Below, piece by piece: positions 8,673 through 17,910 of a stretch of 64,000 nucleotides of DNA. Position numbers and translations under genes: made by a program. Source of the stretch: Gluconobacter aidae (GTDB lineage: Bacteria; Pseudomonadota; Alphaproteobacteria; Acetobacterales; Acetobacteraceae); the NCBI RefSeq assembly GCF_009547075.1, contig NZ_WIPH01000013.1:1-64000 (forward strand), in the 5' to 3' direction. Each line of letters starts with the position of its first letter. The first letter of the stretch is position 1. The notes beneath the pieces are model-generated. The model saw nothing but the letters and a program-made list of their open reading frames with translations, ran no database searches and was not told the DNA's origin.

Positions 8673-9776
8673 ATGGCGACTGTCGAACTCAAGAACCTCC
8701 GTAAGACGTATCTTACGGAAGAAATCATCAAGGGGATTTCCCTTTCGATCCAGGAGCGAGAATTCGTGGTTTTCGTCGGCCCGTCGGGCTGCGGAAAATC
8801 CACGCTCCTGCGCATGATCGCGGGCCTTGAAGACATCACATCCGGCGATCTCCTGATCGACGGGCAACGCATCAACGACGTGGAACCCGGCAAGCGCGGT
8901 CTGGCCATGGTTTTCCAGTCCTATGCGCTTTATCCGCACATGAACGTATACAGAAACATGGAATTCGGCCTGAAACTGGCCGGTATGCCGGAAGCGGAAC
9001 GACGTGCAAAAATCGAACATGTCGCCCGTACACTCCAGCTTGAACCTTACCTGCATCACAAGCCCGGACAGCTCTCCGGCGGTCAGCGGCAGCGCGTCGC
9101 CATAGGGCGCGCCATCGTCCGCAGTCCAAAGGTCTTCCTGTTCGACGAACCGCTCTCGAACCTCGACGCCGCCCTGCGTGGCCAGATGCGGGTGGAACTC
9201 TCCGCCCTGCACCGCAAGCTCGACGCCACCACGATCTATGTGACGCATGATCAGGTCGAGGCCATGACCATGGCGGACAAGATCGTCGTCCTGCAGAAAG
9301 GCGTAGTCGAACAGATCGGCTCCCCGCTCGAACTGTACCACCACCCCCGCAACCTGTTCGTCGCCCGCTTCATCGGCTCTCCGCCGATGAACTTCTTCCC
9401 GGCCATTTTCCAGGGCGGAGACTCCGCAGGCTCCAGCGTCCAGCTCCGGGACGGCTCGACCCTCTATGTTCCCGTCACCTCTCCGGGTCTTCTGCCCGGA
9501 ACAAAGGTGACGGTCGGCATCCGTCCCGAACATGTCGAACTGACATCTTCCGGCCCCAACAGCGGCGTCGTGGAAGTCATCGAACGCCTCGGTGCCATCA
9601 CACTCGTGCATGTCCGCATGCCGGAAGGGGAAATCATCGTCGTCCAGACGGATGGCGCAGTCCTGACGGAGGTCGAAACCCGCGTCAGCCTGACCCTTCC
9701 ACCAAAGAACTGCCACCTTTTTGCCCCTGACGGCCTGGCCTTTGAAGCCTGCCACCGTCATCCGCTCGCTGCCTGA
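8673..9776 (+). CDS. smoK: polyol ABC transporter ATP-binding protein
   Basis: A 367-residue ATPase of the MalK/UgpC family. Walker A is GPSGCGKST near residues 37-45, the signature is LSGGQRQR near 133-140, Walker B is VFLFDEP near 152-158 and the H-loop is THDQVE near 190-195. The C-terminal 130 residues match the TOBE/OB regulatory domain of this family, including GIRPEHVEL near 285-293. It should energise import through the two permeases. It lies 53 bp after the second permease in the same operon. Confidence 0.94.
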   Translation: MATVELKNLRKTYLTEEIIKGISLSIQEREFVVFVGPSGCGKSTLLRMIAGLEDITSGDLLIDGQRINDVEPGKRGLAMVFQSYALYPHMNVYRNMEFGLKLAGMPEAERRAKIEHVARTLQLEPYLHHKPGQLSGGQRQRVAIGRAIVRSPKVFLFDEPLSNLDAALRGQMRVELSALHRKLDATTIYVTHDQVEAMTMADKIVVLQKGVVEQIGSPLELYHHPRNLFVARFIGSPPMNFFPAIFQGGDSAGSSVQLRDGSTLYVPVTSPGLLPGTKVTVGIRPEHVELTSSGPNSGVVEVIERLGAITLVHVRMPEGEIIVVQTDGAVLTEVETRVSLTLPPKNCHLFAPDGLAFEACHRHPLAA

Positions 9777-9794
9777 TCTTAGGAAACACATCTC

Positions 9795-10568
9795 ATGTAC
9801 ATGGAAAAACTCCGCCTCGATAACCGCGTCGCCATCGTCACCGGCGGCGCACAGAACATCGGCCTGGCCTGCGTCACCGCACTGGCCGAGGCTGGCGCCC
9901 GCGTCATCATCGCCGATCTCGATGAAGCCATGGCCGCAAAAGCCGTGGAAGACCTGCGCATGGAAGGACATGATGTCAGCAGTGTCGTCATGGACGTCAC
10001 GAACACCGAAAGCGTGCAGAACGCTGTCCGCAGCGTTCATGAGCAGGAAGGTCGCGTGGATATCCTGGTCGCCTGCGCCGGTATCTGCATTTCCGAGGTC
10101 AAGGCCGAGGATATGACCGACGGCCAGTGGCTCAAGCAGGTCGATATCAACCTGAACGGCATGTTCCGCTCCTGTCAGGCCGTCGGGCGCATCATGCTCG
10201 AACAGAAACAGGGCGTCATTGTCGCAATCGGCTCCATGTCCGGCCTGATCGTCAACCGCCCGCAGCAGCAGGCAGCCTATAATGCGTCCAAAGCCGGCGT
10301 TCACCAGTATATCCGCTCGCTCGCCGCAGAATGGGCACCCCATGGCATCCGCGCCAACGCCGTTGCCCCCACCTATATCGAAACGACGCTGACCCGTTTC
10401 GGAATGGAAAAGCCGGAGCTCTACGATGCCTGGATCGCCGGAACCCCGATGGGCCGCGTGGGCCAGCCCGACGAAGTTGCTTCCGTCGTGCAGTTTCTCG
10501 CCTCCGATGCTGCCAGCCTCATGACGGGCGCCATCGTCAACGTGGATGCCGGTTTTACCGTCTGGTGA
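9795..10568 (+). CDS. short-chain polyol dehydrogenase
   Basis: A 257-residue SDR with TGGAQNIG near residues 15-22, an ACAG motif near 95, catalytic Ser in IGSMSG near 148 and YNASK near 161-165. It ends the polyol transporter operon, so it probably oxidises the imported sugar alcohol (for example ribitol, arabitol or xylitol) to the ketose used by the kinase at the start of the operon. From memory, G. oxydans has a structurally studied SDR (Gox2181) active on several polyols, and this gene is probably its counterpart; this was not verified. AGGAA nine bases before the ATG supports the start. The cofactor preference is not certain from the sequence. Confidence 0.88.
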   Translation: MYMEKLRLDNRVAIVTGGAQNIGLACVTALAEAGARVIIADLDEAMAAKAVEDLRMEGHDVSSVVMDVTNTESVQNAVRSVHEQEGRVDILVACAGICISEVKAEDMTDGQWLKQVDINLNGMFRSCQAVGRIMLEQKQGVIVAIGSMSGLIVNRPQQQAAYNASKAGVHQYIRSLAAEWAPHGIRANAVAPTYIETTLTRFGMEKPELYDAWIAGTPMGRVGQPDEVASVVQFLASDAASLMTGAIVNVDAGFTVW

Positions 10569-10679
10569 GCCACACGATCCGGGCGCCCCGTCGGGACGAC
10601 CGGAGACGTTCGGCGAATAAATGTCACAACGGTTTTCTTAGACGAAATATTTCAGGGCCTCATTTTCGCCGCAATCTAT

Positions 10680-10696
10680 TTGCAACTGACTCGCAA
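10680..10696. promoter_or_regulatory. candidate Fur/Irr-type iron box
   Basis: TTGCAACTGACTCGCAA is an imperfect palindrome (TTGC arms, matching AnTnAnT centre) like Fur-family sites known in alphaproteobacteria. It lies 54 bp upstream of the TonB-dependent receptor start, where an iron-responsive repressor would be expected. Confidence 0.5.
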
Positions 10697-10750
10697 TAGC
10701 GATACCTGCTTCTGACCATGCGCTAGCACGAACAGTCATTGAGGTCGGGT

Positions 10751-12940
10751 ATGCACCGCAGCAAGATTCTTTACGCGATCCCCCTCTCCCTCGTCATGAG
10801 TGGGGAGGTTTTCGCAGCCGACCAGGACGTCACGCCGGAACAGTTACAGCGCTCCAGCAGCCGAAAAACCGCTAAGACGGTCACACAGGCCAAAACGGTC
10901 GAAAAACTTGAAGTCCACGCACGCAGGGCCTCGACCCTCACCTCTTCCGCAACCAAGTCCGACACGCCCCTGATCGAAACCGCCCAGTCGGTCACGGTCA
11001 TCACGCGCAACGAAATGGACATCCGCAACGTCCTGAACCTCAATCAGGCCGTGCGCTATACCGCGGGCATCACTGCCGATCTCCGTGGCGGCGGTGTGGG
11101 AACACGTTATGACCAGTTCGCCCTGCGCGGATTTACCGTTCCCACATTCCTCGATGGTCTGAAGCTTCAGGACAGCCCGACCGGCTATGCTGTGGCGCAG
11201 ACTGACACGTCACGTCTGGATCGCATCGAAATTCTCAAGGGCCCGGCCTCGGCCCTTTACGGCCAGTCCAGCCCCGGCGGCCTCGTCGCACTATCCAGCA
11301 AACTCGCCACGGATCAGCGCTCCTACGGGAGCGTCAACGCGACCGGCGGCATGTTTGACCTGTACCGCGTAGATGCCGATGTCGGCGGCTATGTGACGGA
11401 TAACGGCTTCGTCCGCTACCGCGTCAATGGCACCATCAACGGCCAGCACAGCCAGCTCGCCCGCACCGGAAGCCGCCGCTTTTCCATCAGCCCGTCCTTC
11501 ACGTTCGGTGGCGATGGCCCCACGACGCTCACGATCCTCGGCAACTACCAGTACGATCCGGAAAACGGCACTTATGGTGGCGTCCCGCTCGTCGGATCGC
11601 TCAAACCGGCCTCATTCGGCTATCTGCCGCGCAATTTCTACGACGGCGACTCATCATTCGAAAAATATAACCGTCGCCACTGCTCCGTCACCTACATCCT
11701 AAACCATCGCTTCAACAGCGACTGGAGCTTCAGCACGCGCGGCCGTTACGACGACATCAAAACGCAGTACCGCAGCGTCTATGACAGCGGCTATTACGTT
11801 TCGGATGACACGCTTGCCCGCTCGGCTATCGCCACCAACGAACATACACACAACCTGGCCTTTGACAGCCAGTTCAAGGGTCATGTCCGGACCGGACCGC
11901 TGCGTCACACCATGATGTTCGGCTTCGACTACATGCAGCAGAGCGCTTCCGAAGTGGGCTATTACGGTTCAGCGCCTGACCTGAACGTCTTTCATCCGAA
12001 CTCCCAGATGGCCATTCCCACTCCTTCGCCGTGGGTGAACTACAACACAGATTCCCATCAAGCCGGCATCTACGGACAGGACGAAATCCACTGGCGTCAC
12101 CTAATCCTGACAGGCAGCATCCGGAACGACTGGTACCGGTCCCATCAGACCGACAACATGTACAACACGACAACCAACCAGAGCCCAAGCCAGATTACCT
12201 GGCGTGCCTCGGGCCTGTACCATTTCGATTTCGGTCTTGCGCCGTATATCAGCTACTCGACCTCCTTCCAGCCGCAGTCCGGCAGCGTCTCGATGGATGG
12301 CGGAAAGACCGTGCGTCAGGCCAATCCGTCCCTTGGCAAGCAGCTTGAAGGCGGCCTGAAATACCAGCTTCCGGGCACCTCACTGCTCCTGACGGCTGCG
12401 GGATTCCATATCGAGCAGACCAACGTCCTCGTTGCTGTCGGCAACACGGGTTACAGCGCCGAAAGCGGGCTGGTTCATTCGGACGGCTTCGAATTCGAGG
12501 CCCATGCCGAACCGTTCCACAACCTCGTCCTGACAGCCGCCGTCAGCATCCAGAAGGTCCATGACGACTCAACCGGCAAGCCGCTCATCCAGTCCGGCAA
12601 AGGCAATGCCTCGCTGTTCGCCTTCTATACGATGCCGTCCGGCCCCGCGAAGGGCCTCGGCTTCGGAGGCGGCATGCGCTATTCCAATAAATCCTATGGT
12701 GGTGAAGCATCTTATGGGAGTGTCTGGGTGCCGCAATATGCCGTGTTCGATGCGTCGGTCCGCTACGACCTGTCCAACCTCTCCCGCACTCTCCATGGCT
12801 GGAATGTGGGTGCGAGCATCCGCAACCTCTTTGACAAGAACTTCATCGCCAACTGCCTGAGTTATGCCTCTTACGGTCAGGAATACTGCTATTACGGAGA
12901 GCGCCGCAACGCGCAGGCCAATATTGGCTTCAGCTGGTAA
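10751..12940 (+). CDS. TonB-dependent siderophore receptor
   Basis: The 729-residue outer-membrane protein begins with a signal peptide ending near AFA-like GEVFAAD. The plug domain follows, with TPLIETAQSVTVITRNEM near residues 74-92, an ALRGF motif near 123-127 and LDRIEILKGPASALYGQSSP near 155-178. About 22 beta strands follow and the chain ends in the aromatic NIGFSW, as expected for a barrel recognised by the Bam machinery. It belongs to the siderophore-receptor subgroup that imports ferric hydroxamates or similar chelates; the ligand is unknown. The ATG at 10751 has GAGGTCGGG just upstream and is preferred to the TTG four codons earlier. Three iron-related membrane genes follow. Confidence 0.92.
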   Translation: MHRSKILYAIPLSLVMSGEVFAADQDVTPEQLQRSSSRKTAKTVTQAKTVEKLEVHARRASTLTSSATKSDTPLIETAQSVTVITRNEMDIRNVLNLNQAVRYTAGITADLRGGGVGTRYDQFALRGFTVPTFLDGLKLQDSPTGYAVAQTDTSRLDRIEILKGPASALYGQSSPGGLVALSSKLATDQRSYGSVNATGGMFDLYRVDADVGGYVTDNGFVRYRVNGTINGQHSQLARTGSRRFSISPSFTFGGDGPTTLTILGNYQYDPENGTYGGVPLVGSLKPASFGYLPRNFYDGDSSFEKYNRRHCSVTYILNHRFNSDWSFSTRGRYDDIKTQYRSVYDSGYYVSDDTLARSAIATNEHTHNLAFDSQFKGHVRTGPLRHTMMFGFDYMQQSASEVGYYGSAPDLNVFHPNSQMAIPTPSPWVNYNTDSHQAGIYGQDEIHWRHLILTGSIRNDWYRSHQTDNMYNTTTNQSPSQITWRASGLYHFDFGLAPYISYSTSFQPQSGSVSMDGGKTVRQANPSLGKQLEGGLKYQLPGTSLLLTAAGFHIEQTNVLVAVGNTGYSAESGLVHSDGFEFEAHAEPFHNLVLTAAVSIQKVHDDSTGKPLIQSGKGNASLFAFYTMPSGPAKGLGFGGGMRYSNKSYGGEASYGSVWVPQYAVFDASVRYDLSNLSRTLHGWNVGASIRNLFDKNFIANCLSYASYGQEYCYYGERRNAQANIGFSW

Positions 12941-13226
12941 ACCACACCCTGGAAGACCCCGACGCCACGACATCGCCCTGCGGCTCGTCGTGGCGTTACC
13001 GCTTGGTTACGCCCTCTCCGCACTGGGCGGCGTCTGCCTTGCAGTCTGGCTTCCCCTGTCCAGAGCGGACAACGCCATGTCCGGGATTCTTCTCGGTCTG
13101 ATCCTCTGGCCCGTCATTTTCATGGCATCCTTCGCAGTCGCCCGTATCGGACGGCTGCTGGCCCTTCTGATCCCCGCGGCCTGCCTCCTGAGTGCGCTGG
13201 CCCTTCTCGGCGGCTGGCGCCCATGA
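12924..13226 (+). CDS. DUF3649-like small membrane protein of the iron operon
   Basis: A small inner-membrane protein with three hydrophobic segments separated by short polar turns (PLSRADNAMS after the first). Size, topology and position between a TonB-dependent receptor and a PepSY protein match the DUF3649 proteins seen in siderophore uptake loci. The start is uncertain. TTG at 12924 with AGG six bases upstream gives 100 residues and overlaps the receptor by 17 bp; ATG at 12864 would overlap it by 77 bp, and GTG at 12990 would cut close to the first helix. The end overlaps the PepSY start codon as ATGA. Its function is unknown. Confidence 0.7.
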   Translation: MASAGKPHPGRPRRHDIALRLVVALPLGYALSALGGVCLAVWLPLSRADNAMSGILLGLILWPVIFMASFAVARIGRLLALLIPAACLLSALALLGGWRP

Positions 13227-14686
13227 AAGGCACGTTCCGCGCCTCCATGGCCGTGGTGCACACGACACTGGGCCTCGTCACGGGCTGGGTGTTGTTCGCC
13301 ATCGCCCTGTCCGGCGCCCTGAGCGTCTTTCGGCAGGACATCAGCCTCTGGGCGAGACCCGAAATTTCCGGTTCGCTCTCCGATCCCCTCCTGACAGACG
13401 CCCATGCCCTGAACTGGCTGACCCGCAACGCATCCAACGCCGGCGCCTGGTATGTCGGCAGCGCAACCGATCGATGCTCCTTTGCAACGGCCCTGTGGCC
13501 GGCCACAAAAGGCACTTACATCCAGCGCGCTCTTGATCCCGCAACGGGAAGCCCCGATGGCATCCGGGACACACTGGGCGGTGAGTTCTTCTACCGCTTC
13601 CATTTCGAACTTCAGCTTCCCTATCCCTGGGGACGGCTGATTGCAGCCCTCGCGGCGCTGGCTCTCGTCGTCGGACTGCTCACCGGCGTCATCATCCATC
13701 GCCGCATTTTCGCGGACTTCTTTACCTTCCGTTCCTCACGCGGACAGAGAAGCTGGCTGGACATGCACAACCTCCTCGGTGTCGCGGCGCTGCCTTTCCA
13801 TCTGATGATCTCCTTCACGGGCGCCGTCACCCTTGGAACACTGCTCCTTCCATGGAGTACGCAGGCTCTCTACCGGAACAATGTCACCGCCTCCTACATG
13901 GAACTCAATCCCGCGCTCTATTCCCGCCCTGCAAGCGGCCATGCCGGTCATCTCGCCCCGATCCTGCCCATGCTGCAGGAGGCTGACAGGCGTTTCGGCG
14001 GCACGGGTCTGGAACAGATCTACGTCTTCAATCCGTCCGATCAGGCGTCCCTCGTCACGGTAATCGCAGGCAACAGCCGTACCGTCAGCACGTCCTCGCA
14101 GATCATCACCTTCGATGGTCCATCAGGTCACATCCTCCGGGAACATATCGAAAAACGCCCCGTCATCCGGGCCTATACGTTCCTCTACGGACTGCATGTG
14201 GCGCGTTTTGCACCCTGGATCACACGCTGGCTCTATTTCCTGTCCGGACTGGCGCTCGCGGCGCTGATCGGCAGCGGCATGCATCTGTGGACGCTCAAGC
14301 GCCTGCGCCGCCCGCATCATCTGGGACACCGGATCGTGGCCCGCCTGAATGTGGGCGTTCTGATGGGCACGCCCCTCGCCTTCGCATCCTTCTTCATCGC
14401 CAACCGCCTTCTCCCCGTCACGATGCCCCACCGCGCCGGATGGGAAGTGACAACCGTCTTCATCGTCTGGGGGATAACACTGGCCTACACACTATTCCGT
14501 AACCCGGAGCGGACATGGGCGGAACTGTTGGGCGGCAATGCCACAGCATGCTTTCTGATCGCAGCGCTCAGCCTGCCCTGGCACGGCAGCACCATCACGG
14601 GCGTCGGGCTGACAGCCCTTATCCTGTCAGCCTCTTTCGCTTTTGCGACGTATCACAGGATACGAAAAGCCGGGCTCCTGATATGA
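13223..14686 (+). CDS. PepSY-associated membrane protein (iron reductase-like)
   Basis: A 487-residue inner-membrane protein with a first helix near residues 12-34, a large periplasmic region, and further helices near 135-160, 190-215, 330-350 and a C-terminal cluster. This is the layout of PepSY_TM proteins that accompany TonB-dependent siderophore receptors; some are related to ferric-siderophore reductases of the FsrB/PiuB type. A role in releasing iron from the siderophore in the periplasm or membrane is inferred. Its start overlaps the preceding stop (ATGA at 13223-13226) and its stop overlaps the next start, so all three genes are translationally coupled. Confidence 0.85.
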   Translation: MKGTFRASMAVVHTTLGLVTGWVLFAIALSGALSVFRQDISLWARPEISGSLSDPLLTDAHALNWLTRNASNAGAWYVGSATDRCSFATALWPATKGTYIQRALDPATGSPDGIRDTLGGEFFYRFHFELQLPYPWGRLIAALAALALVVGLLTGVIIHRRIFADFFTFRSSRGQRSWLDMHNLLGVAALPFHLMISFTGAVTLGTLLLPWSTQALYRNNVTASYMELNPALYSRPASGHAGHLAPILPMLQEADRRFGGTGLEQIYVFNPSDQASLVTVIAGNSRTVSTSSQIITFDGPSGHILREHIEKRPVIRAYTFLYGLHVARFAPWITRWLYFLSGLALAALIGSGMHLWTLKRLRRPHHLGHRIVARLNVGVLMGTPLAFASFFIANRLLPVTMPHRAGWEVTTVFIVWGITLAYTLFRNPERTWAELLGGNATACFLIAALSLPWHGSTITGVGLTALILSASFAFATYHRIRKAGLLI

Positions 14687-14964
14687 CCTGGGTTTCCGTT
14701 CTGTGCGGACAGTCCGCCATGCTGATATTCGTCGCGGCCTCTCATCGCGGAAACCGGGTCTTCTGGCATGACCGCCTGACCGCCTCACGGCAACGCATCC
14801 TGAAATCATGGGCCGCCGCGGTTCTGCTCCTCAGCCTCGCGCTTCAGACTGCCAGCGACGGGACCGTCATTCTGAACATGATTGAATGGATCCTGCTCAC
14901 CGGTCCCGAAATCATGGTCGCGACACTCACCTGCTCTCTTTGGGAACGCAGCGCCCGACCATGA
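14683..14964 (+). CDS. DUF3325-like small membrane protein
   Basis: The 93-residue product has about three hydrophobic helices and a short, positively charged middle (HRGNRVFWHDRL). It matches DUF3325 proteins in size, topology and position as the last gene of a receptor-DUF3649-PepSY-DUF3325 series. The ATG at 14683 overlaps the PepSY stop codon in the sequence ATGA, which fixes the start. The molecular role is unknown; it may assist the PepSY protein. Confidence 0.8.
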   Translation: MTWVSVLCGQSAMLIFVAASHRGNRVFWHDRLTASRQRILKSWAAAVLLLSLALQTASDGTVILNMIEWILLTGPEIMVATLTCSLWERSARP

Positions 14965-14976
14965 GCCGGAAGGCGC

Positions 14977-17454
14977 TTACCCGGCCATCGCCGGATCGGT
15001 GAGCGTGATCTTCCCCGTTTCCATCCGGCCACCCAGAACATGCCTGAAATCCGGATCTTCCGGCGACGTCAGCGTCACGTCATACCACTGATGGCTGGCT
15101 GACAGATCCAGCCCGATCTCCTGATGTCCCCGCGCCCTGAGAACCACCGTCCGCAGCGGCCCTGCATCTCCGACACGATACTGAACTGTCAGCGGTGCCT
15201 TGCCAGCATTGGTCAGGGAAAGGACGATCCCCGGCCCTTTGCCCTTGCCGCCAACCTCATAATGACAGGCCGAGCGAAGCGCGACCCGATCAGCATGCCC
15301 CCGATAAGCCCGGTAGAACCCGTTGGGCGCATGAACCGCGACATCATACAGACCATCCGCAGCCGGCAGCGTCACATCCATCCGGTCTCCCGCTGCCACG
15401 GCATAGGTTCCCACCTGCATCTCGCGACCGCCATTGCGGTAGTCATAGATATTGAATGGTGCGCCGGCCGCCCGCTCTCCATGTACGCTCTGCCCGGCTC
15501 CCAGCGTCAGGCTGACCTGACCGTGCTCCACATCAATGCCGCCGCCACAGTAAAGCTCATAAGGCAGCGCACAGGCCGGACGTGTTCCGCTTTCCTGTCG
15601 CACGGTTTGCCGCAGCAGATCCGGCTGATCTTTCAGTGCGGCGATCTCATCCGCGGACAGCGAGCGGAAACCACCCGGCATGGGACGGTTTCGTGCATCC
15701 TCGATCGCCTTCAGATGCGTGTTGCGATCCAGATAGTTCAGGGACGGCGCAACCTCGTCATGGGGATGAAAACAGGACGTCAGATCGCCGCAAATGGCCC
15801 GACGCCAAGGGGAAATATTGGTTTCCCGGACAGGAGTGCCGAACTTCTTCTCAACGAAATGCTCCAGGAACCGCAGTGTCGAGCTGTGGTCGAAAAGCTG
15901 CGAATTGACCAGCCCTCCCCGGCTCCACGGAGACGCCACAACCATCGGCACCCGGAACCCGAGGCCGATCGGGCCACTCCGTGCGAGCCGCTCGGGAACG
16001 CCCCGGCGAACCTCGTCCCCAGCAGTCGTGTATTCCAGCCCATCCGCCCCGATCGAAGCGGAAGAGCGACCCGTTTCCGGACGCTGGGGATCGGGAGCCG
16101 CATAGGAACAGCCGTGATCGAAATATCCGTCATTTTCATCATAGGTCAGAATGAAAATGGTCTTTTTCCAGACCTCGGGATTCTCGGTCAGGATGTTCAT
16201 GACTTCCGACACATACCAGGCCCCGTACCAGGCCGATGTCGGATGATCCGAGAAATGCTCCGGCGCCGCCATCCAGGAAACCGCCGGAAGCTGGCCTGTC
16301 CGTACGTCCTTGCGGAACTGGTACAGCACGTCTCCCTTCGGCGCCTTCATTCCCTTCGCATCCGGATCGTCCACGAAGGCCAGTTCCTCAAGGCTGCGAT
16401 AATCAGGATCGCCGCTGTTGATGACAAAGGCTTTCGTGAAAAGCGCGCGCTCCTCGGGCGTCAGCTTTTCAAAGCCCTTCGCGGATTTCTGACGCTTCTT
16501 CAGAACCTCCATCAGGGCCTTCGCCTCGACAAGCTGTTCGCTCCGCTCCCCGGAGACCAGCATCTCAAGGTTTTCAAGCCGATTGATATGCTCCGAACAT
16601 TCCCGGATCCGCTCCTCGATCCAGGCCCCGAAGCCCGGATTGGAGCTGACATTGAATCTGTCGAAACACTCCAGCACGTTACAGCCGAAATTGGACAGCC
16701 AGGAACGCTCGGCCGGAGACATGCCACCCGTCTGGCTCAGTTCGTTCTGGTAGAACTTCCACGATACCCCGACCTTCTCCAGCCGCTCCGGAAAGGTCGT
16801 CCAGGTCATGCCGCCTTCCAGGATTTCCGGGTTCCGCATATAGACATTTGACGCGGTATTCTGCTGGTCCCGCACAGTTCCGGTCCAGAAGACGAGACGA
16901 TTGGGCGTCGTGCTGGACATGACGCCGCAATAGTTCTGGTCGCAGACCGTAAACGCATCGGCCAGAGCATAATAGAACGGCAGATCCTCACGGGTATAAT
17001 ATCCCATCGTCAGCGGATACTGCCTGTATTCCTTCTTGTGAGGCCGTTTGACGTCAATCCACCGGTCATGATGTCCCCCGTTCCAGGCATCGACCTGGCT
17101 GTCCCGGGAATGTGGAATCGAGCCCATCCACGTGACCTTCGTGTCGTGAATGTTCAGACGCCACGGTGCATAGGTCTCCCCGCTCCTGCCGGACTGCACG
17201 AAAACGGAGCTGCCGTTCTTCTGACGGATCGCACGTCTGTCGTTGAAGCCGCGAACGCCGGCGAGCGTTCCGAACATATGATCGAAAGAGCGGTTTTCCT
17301 GCATGAGGATAACGACATGCTCGGCATTCAGATATGTCGTACCCGGCTCGGGCGCGATGGCATAAGCGCGACGAATGGCGGCCGGAAGCCCTTCCGTCGC
17401 GGCTGCGGCACCACCGAACAGGGCATATTTGAGGAAGGTTCTGCGAGTGGACAT
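14977..17454 (-). CDS. phosphocholine-specific phospholipase C, Tat-exported
   Basis: An 825-residue enzyme of the bacterial phosphoesterase family (PF04185). It starts with a twin-arginine signal (STRRTFLKYALFGG) and has the family motif QENRSFDHMFGTLAG near residues 51-65, then HSRDSQVDAWNGGHHDRW near 115-132 and TYDENDGYFDH near 435-445. The last 200 residues contain two beta-rich DUF756-type repeats typical of non-haemolytic PlcN-like enzymes. It should cut phosphatidylcholine to diacylglycerol and phosphocholine outside the cytoplasm, possibly to recover phosphate or remodel lipids. It converges on the iron operon with a 12-bp gap and diverges from a TetR regulator, which may control it. 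Confidence 0.92.
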   Translation of the reverse strand: MSTRRTFLKYALFGGAAAATEGLPAAIRRAYAIAPEPGTTYLNAEHVVILMQENRSFDHMFGTLAGVRGFNDRRAIRQKNGSSVFVQSGRSGETYAPWRLNIHDTKVTWMGSIPHSRDSQVDAWNGGHHDRWIDVKRPHKKEYRQYPLTMGYYTREDLPFYYALADAFTVCDQNYCGVMSSTTPNRLVFWTGTVRDQQNTASNVYMRNPEILEGGMTWTTFPERLEKVGVSWKFYQNELSQTGGMSPAERSWLSNFGCNVLECFDRFNVSSNPGFGAWIEERIRECSEHINRLENLEMLVSGERSEQLVEAKALMEVLKKRQKSAKGFEKLTPEERALFTKAFVINSGDPDYRSLEELAFVDDPDAKGMKAPKGDVLYQFRKDVRTGQLPAVSWMAAPEHFSDHPTSAWYGAWYVSEVMNILTENPEVWKKTIFILTYDENDGYFDHGCSYAAPDPQRPETGRSSASIGADGLEYTTAGDEVRRGVPERLARSGPIGLGFRVPMVVASPWSRGGLVNSQLFDHSSTLRFLEHFVEKKFGTPVRETNISPWRRAICGDLTSCFHPHDEVAPSLNYLDRNTHLKAIEDARNRPMPGGFRSLSADEIAALKDQPDLLRQTVRQESGTRPACALPYELYCGGGIDVEHGQVSLTLGAGQSVHGERAAGAPFNIYDYRNGGREMQVGTYAVAAGDRMDVTLPAADGLYDVAVHAPNGFYRAYRGHADRVALRSACHYEVGGKGKGPGIVLSLTNAGKAPLTVQYRVGDAGPLRTVVLRARGHQEIGLDLSASHQWYDVTLTSPEDPDFRHVLGGRMETGKITLTDPAMAG

Positions 17455-17910
17455 ATCAACCGTTGCCTGGGACCTGAAGCCGCATCTTGCGACAGACGAG
17501 AGAAATAGCCCCGGATGAATAGTCGTCTCCCGCCCCTAATTCATCCCGCAATCCCGAAACTTCATGAAAACGTCACCTGGCCGGAAACGGCGAACGGGCG
17601 CAGGTCGCTTTGCCGACCATGCGCCCGTTCGTTAATCATTTGCTCAAAACGCGCGGAAACCGGTGTGCGTCAGTCCTTAATAGCATCTGGCTGGGTCAAT
17701 TCCTGATGAAAAACCCGGGTCAGTTCTCAGTGAAAATCAACAGCATAACGCACCGTATAGTTACTTACACATATCGCAGGGGGGCACCAGCATGAAATCG
17801 CGTTACGTTGATATTTTTTCGTATTTTAAGTGTGATTTTATGGACCGCTTTTCTTTTGGGGCGCTTTGCCCCAGAAAGAGCGCCCTTACTGAGAGCGGAA
17901 CAAGCCCCTG
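17455..17910. other. 456-bp intergenic region with strong structure
   Basis: No conventional gene fits in this interval between the phospholipase and the TetR gene. It holds a long GC-rich hairpin (17591-17631) and a possible 39-codon ORF (17792-17911), both listed separately. The stretch 17700-17840 is AT-rich and probably contains promoters, but I could not fix a convincing -35/-10 pair. Confidence 0.6.
17591..17631. repeat. long GC-rich hairpin in the plc-tetR intergenic region
   Basis: The left arm CGAACGGGCGCAGGTCG (17591-17607) pairs completely with CGACC-A-TGCGCCCGTTCG (17614-17631), leaving one bulged A and a 6-base loop. No U-run follows on either strand, so it is not a standard intrinsic terminator. 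It could be an mRNA leader structure, the core of a small RNA, or a protein-binding site. Confidence 0.8.

Noticed and set aside
8265..10343. Long open frame of 692 codons on the minus strand opposite the polyol transporter genes
   Set aside because: It is antisense to four genes with full family motifs. Its product is His/Asp/Gly-rich without any domain, as expected for a GC-rich shadow frame.
15124..16851. 575-codon frame on the plus strand
   Set aside because: It is opposite the phospholipase C gene and has no motif; the minus-strand gene explains the region completely.
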